DNA from: Ornithodoros turicata | Lineage: Eukaryota; Arthropoda; Arachnida; Ixodida; Argasidae | Assembly: GCF_037126465.1 (NCBI RefSeq) | Contig: NC_088202.1 | Coordinates: 90,101,629-90,165,628 of the forward strand | Length of the DNA: 64,000 nt | Direction of reading: 5' to 3' | Shown: piece by piece, positions 1 to 12,400 of the stretch | Layout: each line of letters opens with the position of its first letter | Position numbering within the stretch: the stretch's first letter is position 1 | Notes under the pieces: generated by a model | The model's input: the letters and a program-made list of their open reading frames with translations, nothing else | Databases searched by the model: none | What the model was told of the DNA's origin: nothing | Made by a program: the position numbers and the translations under genes

Positions 1-1030
1 GTCAAGGAATTTGGTTTACATAGAGAAGAACGTGCTTTATGTATTTTCATCATTCGCTAAAGTGTGGATAACTGTGCACTAAAAGCCCCTGAAATACAGA
101 TGCAACAGTGAACTGAAATCTAGATAGCCGATGAAGCACATCACAGCTGACCGAGTGTTATCATGTGCTTTGTGGATTTGTTGAAATTGGGAGACATAGG
201 GTCCTTTTTCTTTTTTTCCTTTTGTGTTAATGAATAATTAAACCTACATTTCATTCAATGAGCAACATAAAATCGATATAATTCGTGGCATTAGTTCGCT
301 AGCAATATCGTTCGCTGGATTGTAGTATTTCTCTACTGTTGTTCAGACACAGGTTTTACAGTTGTCCCCTGCATCTTTTCTGTGTCGATGTTTATGGGTC
401 ATAAAAGCTCTACACCCACTTATTCAGTTGTTTCATTGCCCTTACAACTCCGCTTCTGCTGAAAATACGGTTCTTCAACATAGAAAGTATTAGAGAACAA
501 CTAGAACATCATTGTCTGACCAACAACAGCAAAAAAACTATATATGAAAATACTAGTATTCCGGTTGAGTTGGGAACTACGTCCGACGACATCCACTTTC
601 AGCAAGCGTGAAGTCAGAGCCTCAGGATAGTGAGCATATGCGTTTCATTTCATTGGTATGAATACGGAAGGTAATGTGTCATTGTGCTCAGTATTCAGTA
701 GCTCTTCCCTTTATAAAAGAACGTGGCTACCATTTTTCCAACATATCTGCCAGAAATACTTAAAAGGTAGCAGGGCCTTGGAAAATCACCAGTGATGAAT
801 CACCTCGTGTCATAGTCAATATTTATTTGTTGTCGGAGAATCGCTTCCTAATCTTGCCGTGTTGTCTGTACTCAGCAAACTAAAATAGCGAATGATAGCA
901 CTTGATCGGCTATGATCCGTTTCCTCAGCTGTTCACAACGGCGCTCCTGTAATTTTTGGCGCATAGGACCCCGCGGGACCAATTTTTCCGCCCACTCAAC
1001 CAGGGACCATTTTTTCCAGGACCAAATTTT
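1..1030. mobile_element. Left-truncated copy of a ~1-kb TIR element
   Basis: Sequence from about 150 to 1012 resembles the element at 33385-34420. Shared landmarks are the stretch around 'gggagacatag' (188-198 here, about 33534 there), the 'ttttacagttgt' stretch near 352, and the terminal region 945-1012. That terminal region has the pattern gcgctcctgtaatttttggc, then gcgggacca, then cagggacca, which is also found at the right end of the second copy. No transposase reading frame is visible. The left end lies outside the window, so length and target-site duplication cannot be judged. Confidence 0.5.
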
Positions 1031-1060
1031 CCGGGTCTATTTTTTCTGGAACCCAGCAAG

Positions 1061-1200
1061 GTGACAGCCTCTCGGGCGAGCTTTAATTATATGAAATGAC
1101 TTCTCCGTGATCCTTCCTTCAGTTGGCAATTGACTAGCGCTCAGATTCATCTCTGGAAACCCCCATTTTGTAATTCCATCTGTGTCTGTGTTGCCCTACA
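1061..1200 (+). repeat. Diverged direct repeat, copy A
   Basis: About 140 bp that recurs in the same orientation at 2138-2280. Both copies carry 'tctcgggcgag', then 'atatgaa', 'ctccgtg/gtccgtgg', 'gactag.gctcaga' and 'ctatgtgtgt/ctgtgtctgtgttgcc'. The two lie about 1075 bp apart, which would suit terminal direct repeats of a decayed element or a local duplication. No coding signal lies between them. Confidence 0.5.
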
Positions 1201-2137
1201 AGAATAGTGATTTACCTAAAATACGCATAAATTTGGCTCACAAGGTGTCCAGTTCTTGAGCTTTTTCCACGACTGAATTCCACATTCTCAAGTTTGGATT
1301 GAATTAACTGAGACCTCAGCATCCAACATAACGAAATCTGGAGGAAAAAATTTACGCTTCAGAAGTTATTTAAAAAAAAAAAAGCATATATTTTCTTGTC
1401 CCACATGAAATATAAGAAGGTCGAACTGCACTTTTTCCTACACTGAAACAAGAACCTCTTATGTTGTCAGGTGACCATTATTATTATTTATTTACTCTAT
1501 GTCCTTTTATTTTTTGTGGAATCGTTCTTGGCGTCCAGGAAAAAAATAACAACAATCTCTGTTGGGAATATCGCGACTCCCGCTGCGAGGCCTCGCCACT
1601 CGACCTTACCATATCTTCTTTGGCTGGTTTCTTGTCTGTCGACCCAAAGCCTTTATCCCCCTTCACCTCCTTTATACGGTTTCGTAAACCAGGACACCAA
1701 GCCAAGACAAAAGGAAGTCCCCTGTCACTGGGGATTGTCCACTGACATCATTTTTCTGGGCTGGTGTAATGTGAAAGAAAAAGAACGGAGAACATGGGGT
1801 AAAAGGAGTCTTTAAAATATATTACTGAAGTTTCTGAGTAATAATAAGCAGTCTATTTTGCGACAGAAATTTTGAAAAGTATTTTGCACTAACGCCTTGA
1901 AAATGAATTCAGATATTTGATAACTTACTTACTTACCAGAATTATACATACCAAAATGTAATTTTTGCATGAATAATAGAGGTATTATCAAGGTAAATTG
2001 CATGTAAGCGAGTGCAGAAAAAAAATACTGTTTCGAGCACTAGATTTTCCAGACCGGCATTGTAAGCGCTGTGTGCAGGCAATGTTTATAGCCTAATTTA
2101 CAGCCGTTAGTACATCCAGTTGAGAGCCTCCGAGATA
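1201..2137. other. Stretch between direct repeats, no gene seen
   Basis: AT-rich DNA between the two direct repeats. Open frames around 1461-1815 are short, overlap on both strands and have low-complexity ends. I see no conserved domain, no splice-bounded exon and no RNA gene. Confidence 0.4.
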
Positions 2138-2280
2138 CTGACATCTCGGGCGAGATTTGATAGCATATGAAGTAACCTGTCCGTGGCCGTTTCCTGATTT
2201 CTTAATTAGCAATCGACTAGTGCTCAGACTCAGTGCTGGCAACCTCTGTTTATAATACTATCTATGTGTGTATTGCCCAT
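2138..2280 (+). repeat. Diverged direct repeat, copy B
   Basis: Second copy of the repeat at 1061-1200, same orientation, roughly three quarters identical by eye. Confidence 0.5.
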
Positions 2281-3031
2281 ATTACCATCCGTACTATGCG
2301 ATCACATTTGTGCGTCGGCATATAGTAAGTATGCACTAGTACAACCATACGAAGAGCAACTAAAAATTCCATAATCAGTCAGTACAGACGCCAGTGACTT
2401 GTGAAAGCAATAATTATAGCATAAATATATAACAACAAAATAAAAATAAAGTGATCATACAGCAATAGGAGACGAGCAAAAAAGACGTGAATGTCTCGAA
2501 TGGAACTGCGGACCTTCCGTATCAAAGTCTGACACTTCATCTCTCGACAAACAGCGCAGGGGAGCGTGCCGCCTTAAACTCGCGACCTCAATCGTGCACA
2601 ATGGGGATTATTTCGGAGTCGGAGGCGAACGGCGTGATAAGGCACGGCGAGCCTGGCGCCACCTAGTGTCGGGAAAATCGTGAATCAGAGTTGCTCCAGG
2701 ACTGGTATGCCCTCTTAAATGCCTTTCTCAGATTCGGGGGCAAAAAACAGGGCGCTATTTTTAAATCTGTAATTCGGGGAGAAACCGGGCGATAACTGTG
2801 CCTTCGGATGTTATCAGGGGTTTTTGTTTCTCCTCTTGTCTATTAAGTCCTTTCATAACTTTTTTAAATTTATTTTTTGTGGGTGACCTATTAGCACTAA
2901 TCCTGGATGGCATAGACGGTGCTGACACACATGGATGTATTTCTGGGAACCTAAGTGACCCATTCTTACATGTGTTACACGTGGCAACCTTTGTTAGTCT
3001 TCAGTGGAAACGTCACTTGAGGATTTCATAG

Positions 3032-3132
3032 TGACTGGAATTCGGGGAGAAATTGGGTTTAACCCGAATTGGTCAGAGGTCAGTTCAGGGGGGAATAACC
3101 AGGCGGAATCGGGTTTAACCGGAAAAAGTCAC
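3032..3132 (+). repeat. Short interspersed repeat (attcggggagaaa family)
   Basis: About 100 bp beginning with gactggaattcggggagaaa and ending near aaccggaaaaagtcac. The reverse complement of 40650-40757 matches it in the same order of motifs. A partial third match (aattcggggagaaaccggg) starts at 2771. It has no coding potential. Family identity is unknown; it could be the end of a larger element. Confidence 0.5.
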
Positions 3133-3476
3133 TCCCTATGTATAGACTTCATATACTGGCAAGACCAAAGACAGCGTCTATCAAAGCCTATAAAGGTGCA
3201 TTGTATGAGCAGGAAAAAGCTGGCATTGATGTGAAGATGGTCTTTAGGTGGCAGCTCTTAGGGGTGCTCTAGAGCCAGTTTCACCTAAAGCATAGGTGCA
3301 CCATGCATAACACTTCGTGTGAATAAAATTAGTGATGGTTGGGTACAGCAGTATACTTTTATAATATCTGTGCTAAAGGCGGATGGCAGTAGACAGCCGG
3401 AACCTTTTTGAGATCTGCAAAAACGTGTGTTGAAAAAGGAGTGTTGTCCAATGTTTTGTGTGTCTTGTGAACACAG

Positions 3477-6400
3477 GTCAAGTGGAACAGACAACTTCTT
3501 GAGCAGTATTCGTCGACGAGGCTACGCTGTTCCATGGGGCCAGCCAGAGGAACCAACTGCACCATCGCAGCATGAATCATGGTCGGGAGATACCCTCCCG
3601 TCATATGACGTTGCTGTCTCACTCAAGGTACTGTTGCTTATTTATTGTTTTCTCATTATGGATAATATTGCTAGTATCCACTCTCTTGCTTGCTCTCTGC
3701 ACTTGTAAGATCCGCTTTAGCACGTGACCACATTCGGGAACCTCGTCCCATCCTCGTCAATAACATAGCATAACTGCCTCCACATCAGGGATGGGCATAA
3801 ATACACTTTTCGGGTATTTAAATATAAATACAAAATACTACATGTTTTCATGTATTTAAATACTGCTTATAAATACGTTATGTTGAAAGTAATTAAATAC
3901 AAAGTATAAATACAATAAGACAGTATTTAAATACTGTAACTACTTCCGTAAATACTTTGAGCCGTCTAGGCACATTATTCTTTTAAATTAGTGTATAAAT
4001 GGAGCCACCTATGGATACATCTCTGCTGCACACAATGCCCACATATTTCTTTATTTTTCCGTGATGCAGTGTGATGATTTTAGCATCTTGCGTGGACCGA
4101 CTTTCCATTGAACAGAAACGTCACCTTGAGTCTCAGGAGCAGCGAGGGGGGTGTTAGGACGGTAACGGGAGAAGAACCGACGACGACTCAAAACCAGCTA
4201 ATGAACCCGTTATCGCTTCATCCACTTTCTGTATGTTGAATAAAGTGTTTATTTGCCGGTTTTGAGTCGTAGTTGTAAGTTCTTGTCCCGTCTGTCTGCC
4301 CTGTCCAGTTCCTCCCGCTGCAACGGGGGTGGCGATGCCCTCGTTCGCGCATTGTGGTGTTTTCTAGAAGGACGGAAATCCCTGAACACACGGGATGAGT
4401 GACCTGTAGCCTCTAACCAAGCTATCCTTCATCGCTGGAGGCTAACGATGTGGAACTCGAGAGAAGCCCACAAATACAGGAGGATGAGATATGTGTATTT
4501 AAGTGTATTTTAAATATAAATACGCCTAAAACGGTATTTAAATATAAATATAAATACATTTTTCTTGCCTGTATTTAAATACGTATTTTAAATACATGTA
4601 TTTATATTTTAAATACTATTTTAAATACAATGTATTTAAATACTGCCCATCCCTGCTCCACATGTGGAAGGAATGTTATCAGATTATATCAGAGACAGAT
4701 ATCACAATGGCTTTGATGGACATCTGTCTCATGTGAGTAGGTGGGGCAAAAAGCAGACAGTGAGGCCACTGAAGGCTCTGTCTTTTGTCTGGGAAAGAAG
4801 GCATGAGACAGATCGTGTCCATGAAGCCTGCATTGTGGCACCTACAATGGTATCAAACCTGCTGTTTTGTTGTTCACTCTGTTATCTGTCTTTCCCAGAC
4901 GGCATGATGGATGGGCTTCGTCGTGAGTGTGGGAATATTTCCCACACACATTAGGGGCTTGAGCTTTGTTTCCTTCTCAAGGCAATGGGTTCCATGCTGA
5001 GATTTAACTTGTATGTCTTCTGGCTCTGTTTTGTGTGACATGATATGGCCTGGGCGCATGATGGACTTCCAGTAAGAGCAGTTAATAGAAATGCAATGCA
5101 ACGGACATGTTCTCAATTCACTCTCTATCACACTGAGCATCTCACCTTGGGGACGTTGGCAGATAGTGACGTGGATATCAGTGCACTCTGCAGAGGTGCA
5201 CAGATTTTGGACCACACGATTTTCTTCTGCAAATCAGGATGTAAAGCGGATACACAGACATATCTGCACCCACACACACCTTTAGTATTGTAATCCGTAG
5301 TATGTCTTTAAAGTAGGGGTGTGCGAATCGGAATATTTTAAGTCCAATCGAATATCGAATCGAATGGGGGAAAAAATTCCGAATACCGAATCGAATATCG
5401 AATATTCGTGCAAAATTTTCAATATGTGACTTTCGCACTAAGAGTTTCCATTTCGTAGCCCATGCCTTTAGTGTAATTTTTCTAGCATTAACTGTCACAA
5501 GAGAGACATGCAATTCTTCTGTTCAAAGCCCCTACTCTTTAATGTTACATGAGAGTGCTTCCTGCTTTTCGGGTGAGCCTACACTTACTGGAGTGGTTAC
5601 CTTCATTTCAAAATTTTACGCCAGGCAGTAGCATATTATACGGATTTGTGAAACAAACGAATTGGCATCCTGCCTCAGCTTTGTCATGAACACCTTTTAG
5701 TTTCTTTGCACTCGCCCTAGGAAGTTGCACTACTGAAATTTTAGATGCAGAGGACATCTTTAAGACACAGTTCTTGTTCGTGGGCTGTAGTCATTATTCA
5801 AGAGTCCTAACTTTTTAAAGGCAACCTCACAGACATCAAATCAAAGTCCCTCGTCGGCACCGCAAAACGGCATGTGGGAGAGGCGCCGCCTCTTCCACAG
5901 ATGATGTCTACAAAACTAACTTTGGATAGCGTTATCTTAAACCACGGAGTAAGAAGTCTTCTTACTCCGTGTCTTAAACTAAACACGGTCCCGCCGTGTT
6001 GGTCCTGCAGCAAGGGCAATTTTGTAAAGCAGGCTTCTTCTAGTGCACGGAAGCATCAGGTGAAGCCCACTTTCGGGTTGTGTCGTTCATATTCGCGGAA
6101 TAGTCGAATATTCGAAAAATCAAATACTGGATATTCGATTTGCGAATCGAATAGTTCGAGCGTTTGATATTCTATTCGAATTCGAGAATTCGGATATTCG
6201 CACACCCCTACTTTAAGTGGATGTTCTCCAGCTGTCGACTGATTTTGAGATTGGAGTTCAAATATATATGCTGAAAGAAATGGGTTCGGGCAACCGCACA
6301 GTTAAATAGGTACTACAGTCGCTGACCGATTTTTTGGACTTCTAAAAGCCACAAAATCGGCCGGAATTATCCAGCAGTCCGAATTTTCAGTCAATGACAC

Positions 6401-9400
6401 AAATCTCTCCCAAAATGATTTTTATTAAAGAAAACTCAAAAAGGCACAAAAAAAAACTATCAATGCGCGTCTGCTTTGCTGCGCGTATGCGAGAAATGGC
6501 GTCTCGACGTATTTCGGCTAATGTCATGTTGTCATGGTAGACATTTCCGAGCGTATCGACGGCCGCAAGTATTGCTGCCGTTGAAGGAGTAGCAACAGTA
6601 CTCGTGTCATCGTCATCGTCGGAGGTCGAGGACTTGTGAAATGGTTTGCCCATCAGTCATTTCAGCACAAAATTCTGCACATTAATCCACTTCGGCGTAC
6701 GTTTCCAACGTTAAACTTGCAGGTATTGTCATACCTGAGCTTCGGAGGTCCTCTACAAATGCTCGGCTGGCCGTCGTCGTCGTCGATGGCGATACCAACT
6801 GTGCTCGTACTCCGTACTTGCGGGCTGTCCTTGCAAAATCCAGCTTGACGAAAACTGTTCGCTATAGTGCTCCCTTCACGACTCCCACGAGTCGGCAAGA
6901 ATATGAAGCGCGGCGACATGCGTAATGTTATAGTTAGTTTAGTTTTCGTAGCACAGCACAACACGCGAGAGCAGGCGGGACCGGTAGAAAACCTTGAGAT
7001 TTTTTACGTTTCCTTGGTCCTTGCTCCATGGGCTGCAGGACATTTGTTGTATCAGGAGGCAATAACTCTAAACGTATCGCCTGGAGGTTCTGTACTGCGC
7101 CATGTGCTGCGCAGTTATCGATGAACATGACACTCCTCTTGCCGACGTGCTCACGTCTTTGCCGCATTCGTCAGTATCCACGAAGTCGTTCGAGACACCC
7201 TCAGAATCACTTGAAGGCGCGGACATCATTTCGTGGTTTCACTTCTTGTCTCCAACAATAACATGTTTGTGGGTGCTTGTGGCGCGTGTGCATAACCTCA
7301 TCAGTGGTGCGCGTGCGTAAACCACGCCTCCGCGCGCCTCCTGCGCGCCGACAGCAAAGGCAAAGGGAAAGGGAAAAAAACAGAAAAAAAAGGAAAGCCG
7401 AGGCGAATATGTACGAAAAATTGAACCATACCTGCGAAAAACGGTCCGAATTTTCGGACGTCAAAATACATTGGCTCAATGGGGCATCTGATAAAGCCAC
7501 AACTTTTGTCCTAAATATTGTAAAGTCAGAATTTTTGGAGTCCGAAACATCGGTTGGCGACGTACTAGAAAAAACCAAGGGGCAGACAACGAAGGTATAG
7601 GAAGTAAGAAAAAGGATTCACATGTGGAAAGTTCAGGGACACGTCAACGTTGCGGCGGAGGCTCCGCCTTCGTCAGGACTGAAGAATCACAAAAATTGTC
7701 ATGGTCTAGGGGACGAAACAGTTTTATTCCCACAACTCATATTTACAACAAATATTGAACGGACAACGTAAGGCCATGATGCCCTGCTTCACCATTGCGT
7801 TGTCTCTCTCGATGGTCTGACCGGCCAGCCTGTACGGCACAGGGTGCCTGTCGGCGATACCCCAGCGATGCATCATTTGTTTCCAGATTTTGCTTACAAA
7901 CGTCTTGCCGTTGTCGCTGGAAATGCTGTTGGGGACACCGTGTCTGCAGAATACCTCGACGAGCTTCTCCACAATGGCTGGTGACGTCTGGGAACGAAGC
8001 GGGAACAACTCTACGAACTTGGTGAATTTATCCAACACCACTAGGATGTACTTGTGGCGACGTGATGTTGTCGGCAGGGGGCCAATTATTTCCACGCTGA
8101 GCTCGGCCATGGGGCTGTGGCCCAGCTGCTGGACATCATTCCCACGGGTTTTCGGAGACGGGGTTTAATTCTCTGACAGGTCTGGCAGGCCCGGACGTAG
8201 CGAGATATATCAGCCCTCATGCTCAGCCAGAAATGATTATTGTGGATACGTTTGAAGGTCTTGTAAAGCCCATTGTGTCCACCCAGGGGATGATCATGTC
8301 CCAACTGTAACACCTCGATTTGTAGATGCAGGGGGACCCACACTACTCGGCTGTTGCCACTGATGTGCCACAGTACTCCATGTGTATCGACCTCGGTGTC
8401 CTCTGCTACGTCTTTGACCTTCTTGGCTTCGTTACAGTCTGCAGGAAAGCCTTCTTTAGTGATGAAGTTATGGATGTTCCTAAGCGGAGGGTCCTTCAAC
8501 TGTTCTGCTGACAGGGCTTGTGGGTCAGTGAAGGTAGAAATAACAGTATCTTGTACAGTTATAGCTTCTTCAAACTCTATGGAGTTCTCTGGTTCTACTA
8601 ACTCTATGGGAAACAAATCCTCTGCAACTGACTGCACTGCTTGAAAACTAGACCCTAGGTAGGCTAGACACTAGGACCCACCGTCGTGCTCTGCTCAAAG
8701 TTTGTTCAGTGCGGGAGGCGTGGTTGCAGTGTACCTCAAATTGTGTGAGCTCTACATACGGGCAAAATCTGTCAAGAGCCCATACCACTGCGAGACACTT
8801 CCACTCTTTCACTGTATAGTTCCTCTCAGCCTCTGTTAACTCCCTGCTGATGAAGGATACAGGCAGTAGGACGCCTTCATGCTCTTGCAGGAGAACTGCT
8901 GCAGTGCCCTCTCCGCTAGCATGTGTCTCGACCACAAAGGGACGGTTGAGGTCCGGTAGGCTTAGGACCGCTCCCTCTGACACATGGAACTTTAGGGCAC
9001 TGAAAGCTGCTTCCTGGTCTTGTCCCCAGTTCCACGCAGTATCCCTCCGTAACAGCGAGGTCAAAGGCTTGGCAATGTCTGAGTAGCTGGGGATAAAGTT
9101 ACGGTAATAGCCGGTTAAGCCGAGGAATGCCTGCAGATCTTCGGTATTTTTCGGGTGAGGGTAGTTGCGCACTGCTTGCACCTTCTCTGGATCAGGGCGG
9201 CACTCGCTGGGTGATATTATGTGACCTAGAAACTTCAGGTTACGTCTGCACAACTGAACATTGTCGGGGTTTATTGTGAGGTCTGCTGCTTGTATCCCTT
9301 GTAAGACTTCCCTCATGTGCTGAATGTGTTCCTCCAAAGATTCCCAGTAGATGAGCACATCATCTAGGAATGCCACGCATGTCTTGTGCTTAATGTCATG

Positions 9401-12400
9401 CAGGACCTCATCCATAAGCATCTGGAATGTAGCAGGTGCTCCGGCCAATCCAAAGGGCATGCGTTTAAATTGAAAGGTGCCCTGAGGACACAGGAATGCT
9501 GTCTTGGGAATGTCCTCAGCTGAACCGGTATCTGGAGAAAGCCTCGAGACAGATCCAGGCTCGTGAAATATTGAGCTGTTCCTAGCTGTGCAAATACCGA
9601 ATCTGTCCTCGGCAGTGGGTACACTGGAACCTGGGGCTTTGCATTTAAAGCTCGGTAGTCAATTGCCAGCCGATATCCTCCTGATTTATTGGGAACAACC
9701 ACTGGTGCGCTTGCCCAAGGGCTGGCACTTATCTCAATCAAGTCCTCGTCCAACATCTCTTGGATGCACATGTCTATAATGTCCCTCTTTCTCGAGTTAA
9801 CCAGGCGGAGCTTGCAACGTACCGGTGTATTGTCTGAGGTGACGATCTTGTGTTCCACGAGGGCTGTACGCCCCGGCCTTATGGAGAAAACATCCTGGAA
9901 CTCGGACTCCAAGAGGGCTAGGATACGTTCGTCGACAACTCCACCATCAGTCGCTGTGCCCTTGCTCATGATCTGTTCCACTGCTTGCTCTTGGAAAAGG
10001 GTGTCAAGGGCATATACATCCTCAGATGGTAATGGTTGGTGGCGCTGATGGCTGTTCCCTGGAGCACGCACAAACTTTATGACCTCTTGAGGGTCGGTAC
10101 CCAACGTCCATCCCCCTTGTCCCATGTGGACAGAAGTGTCTGATGCCACGAGGAAGTCTCTCCCCAACACCACGTCCCTGCACAACCCAGGCATATGCAA
10201 GAAACGCTGATTGCGACAACCACCTGCCCAGCGAATCCTGCACCTGATAGATTGTGCTGTAGTTGTCCACCCAGTTGCTAGACGAAGTGTCTGGGGCTCC
10301 TCACGGGGGCTTGCTCCTGATGCCTGCGCTGGAGCCATCGCTCCATCACCAAAGAGGCTGATACGGGAACCGGTATCCAAAAGAGCTTGAAATACCTGTT
10401 CCCCTATTGTAACGTCCAATAAGGCCTCCTTGCGTCCGGCAGTAGCTGCTACCTGTAGCGTTGCAGCGTAGGTGTTGGCCGGCTTAACATCTACACCTGA
10501 GTGTTTTCCGGGCATTGGGCTTGTACATGGCCTGCCCGGTTGCATCCATAGCACCGAGTCTGTCTCCTGGGAGGCCTTGTGGCACAGAATCTTGCAATAT
10601 TCCCGGTACCACCACAACGAAGACACTGTTGACCCTGTCTGGTTTGCGTGCCTGAGCCTTGGGTGTTGTTGTTGCCCATGGCAATTGGAGGTCGGTTTTG
10701 AGGTGCTTCAGCATTCGCGAAACTTCCTTACTGTTGAGTGTAGTTCCCTCCCATTCCTCGAGAAGCTACTGGTGGAGCGCATCCTGTATGTAGGGGAGGT
10801 TGAACAGATGATGGAAGCAAGGGCCATGGGTATGCCTGGGCTCCTCCTGATGCCACATCACCGATGACGTTACAGGGGGAACTCGTTCTGGTTCGCTGGT
10901 CAGTGGGGGTGAGCGCCCTGTCCCTTTGCCGCCGTAAACCAGTTTTGCCAGTTCTCCCGGAGAATTAGGGATAGAAGGAGGGGCCGAATCATGACCGAGT
11001 GAGGAGCAAGGCTTTTTCTGAACCCCGAACAGCCGAGTAACAGACAACAGCGCAGTAGCAGCCGAAATTTCTCTGGACCAATCAGCGAGCGTACCCCCTG
11101 TAGCGTCAGCGCGAGGTCCCAGGCAGATCACGGGCTGGTACTGCTCTCCACCGCCGTTGCACACGGTCGCTTTTTGCGGCATACTTTAAATTCGATTTCT
11201 GCGATAATTATGACTTTGGTGTGAATTACTTCTCATGGGGTGTCTTACTGGCCTACTTAACAGTTAGTTTTATAGGAAAAAAACAGGGTGTTAAAAATGA
11301 CTTCTGTGCTACTTTAAGTGGCCGACATGAATGCTGATATTTTTTGGGAGAGATAAATGGACGGGTTACTGATGCAGTTATTTCCTCCTTTCTTGATCTC
11401 ATATGCCTCTCGAAAGAGAAGGCTACCTTGTTTTTTACACCTGAACAACTTTGTTTTATGGAATTCTGCCTGACATCCTAAGCATGTCATTAAGTGGTCC
11501 CTGAACGTACTACAGTCAAACCTCGTTACAACGAAACGTGATATAACGAAATTCGCGATAGAGCGAAATAAATTGGATTCCCCGGCAGAGGGCCATAGAG
11601 ATCAATGTATTTTAACTCCCGCTGCAACGAAAAATCTTTTTAGCCGCGCTTGATAAAGCGAAAGAACGAGATAAGGTTTATGACCCCAAGGCCGACTTTA
11701 GGGACACGAAAACAAACGGCTCAAGCAGCGACCTGTTCCCGCGGCGAAGGATGGCACGTGCGATTAGGGTCGGGAGGAATCTGGTGCTTACAAAAGGAAG
11801 TTTGAGTCATTGGAAGGTTTGGGATTTTCCTTCTGAGGCTTCTCCTTTTTGCACTGGTTTTGAACTGTCCGGTTGCAACCAAGTGAAGGACAAAGGTAAC
11901 AGCAAAGAGCATGTGACGCAAGGCGCCATCTTGTGTGCGTGGGAAACGCTTCGTTCGCATGGCGGTGTATGTGACGAAATCAGCCTAGATGATTTTCTTG
12001 ACGGGGACAAACATATCATAGCAACGGAGAGCCTTACGGAAGACGCACTGCCATAGATGTACCGTGTTTGCACGATTGTAACGCACAGGTGAATTTAAGC
12101 ACCAACCGCATGAGGCGTTTTGCGAGTGGCAGAGTGTCGCGCTTTGCTCAGCGACAAATGACTCTGGCAAAAAATGCTCGAAGCTCACCACGTGGAGTGT
12201 TTCTACAACGGCGGATGGACGACGTCTCATGCGAACGTTTCCGTAATCTCTCAGGGAAAGAAACTCTACGTAACTTGATAAACACTTTTATTACAAGTGA
12301 AGAGTCTCAAACACAGGTGCTTTTGAGTGACAACGCGCTATAACGAACATGATACTGCAGCAGTGCGCACTCACAAAGCCACATTTGTTGTGAATCCTGG

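Larger units (their letters stand above)
7724..11182 (-). mobile_element. Ty3/gypsy LTR retrotransposon, decayed copy 1
   Basis: Reading from 11182 down to 7724 the minus strand gives gag-like sequence, two CCHC zinc knuckles, an aspartic protease with DTG, reverse transcriptase, RNase H, an integrase zinc domain and part of the integrase core. This is the standard Ty3/gypsy order. Frameshifts near 9500, 8650 and 8110 and a truncation in the integrase core show that it is dead. No convincing LTR pair was found: the 3' side runs into unrelated sequence at 7723 and the 5' side stops about 330 bp before the next element. It sits in the large intron of the PY-motif gene. Confidence 0.85.

Noticed and set aside
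1461..1815. Overlapping open frames with a hydrophobic start (YLLYVLLFFVESFL)
   Set aside because: Frames are open on both strands, begin in a T-rich low-complexity run and lack a domain or splice context.
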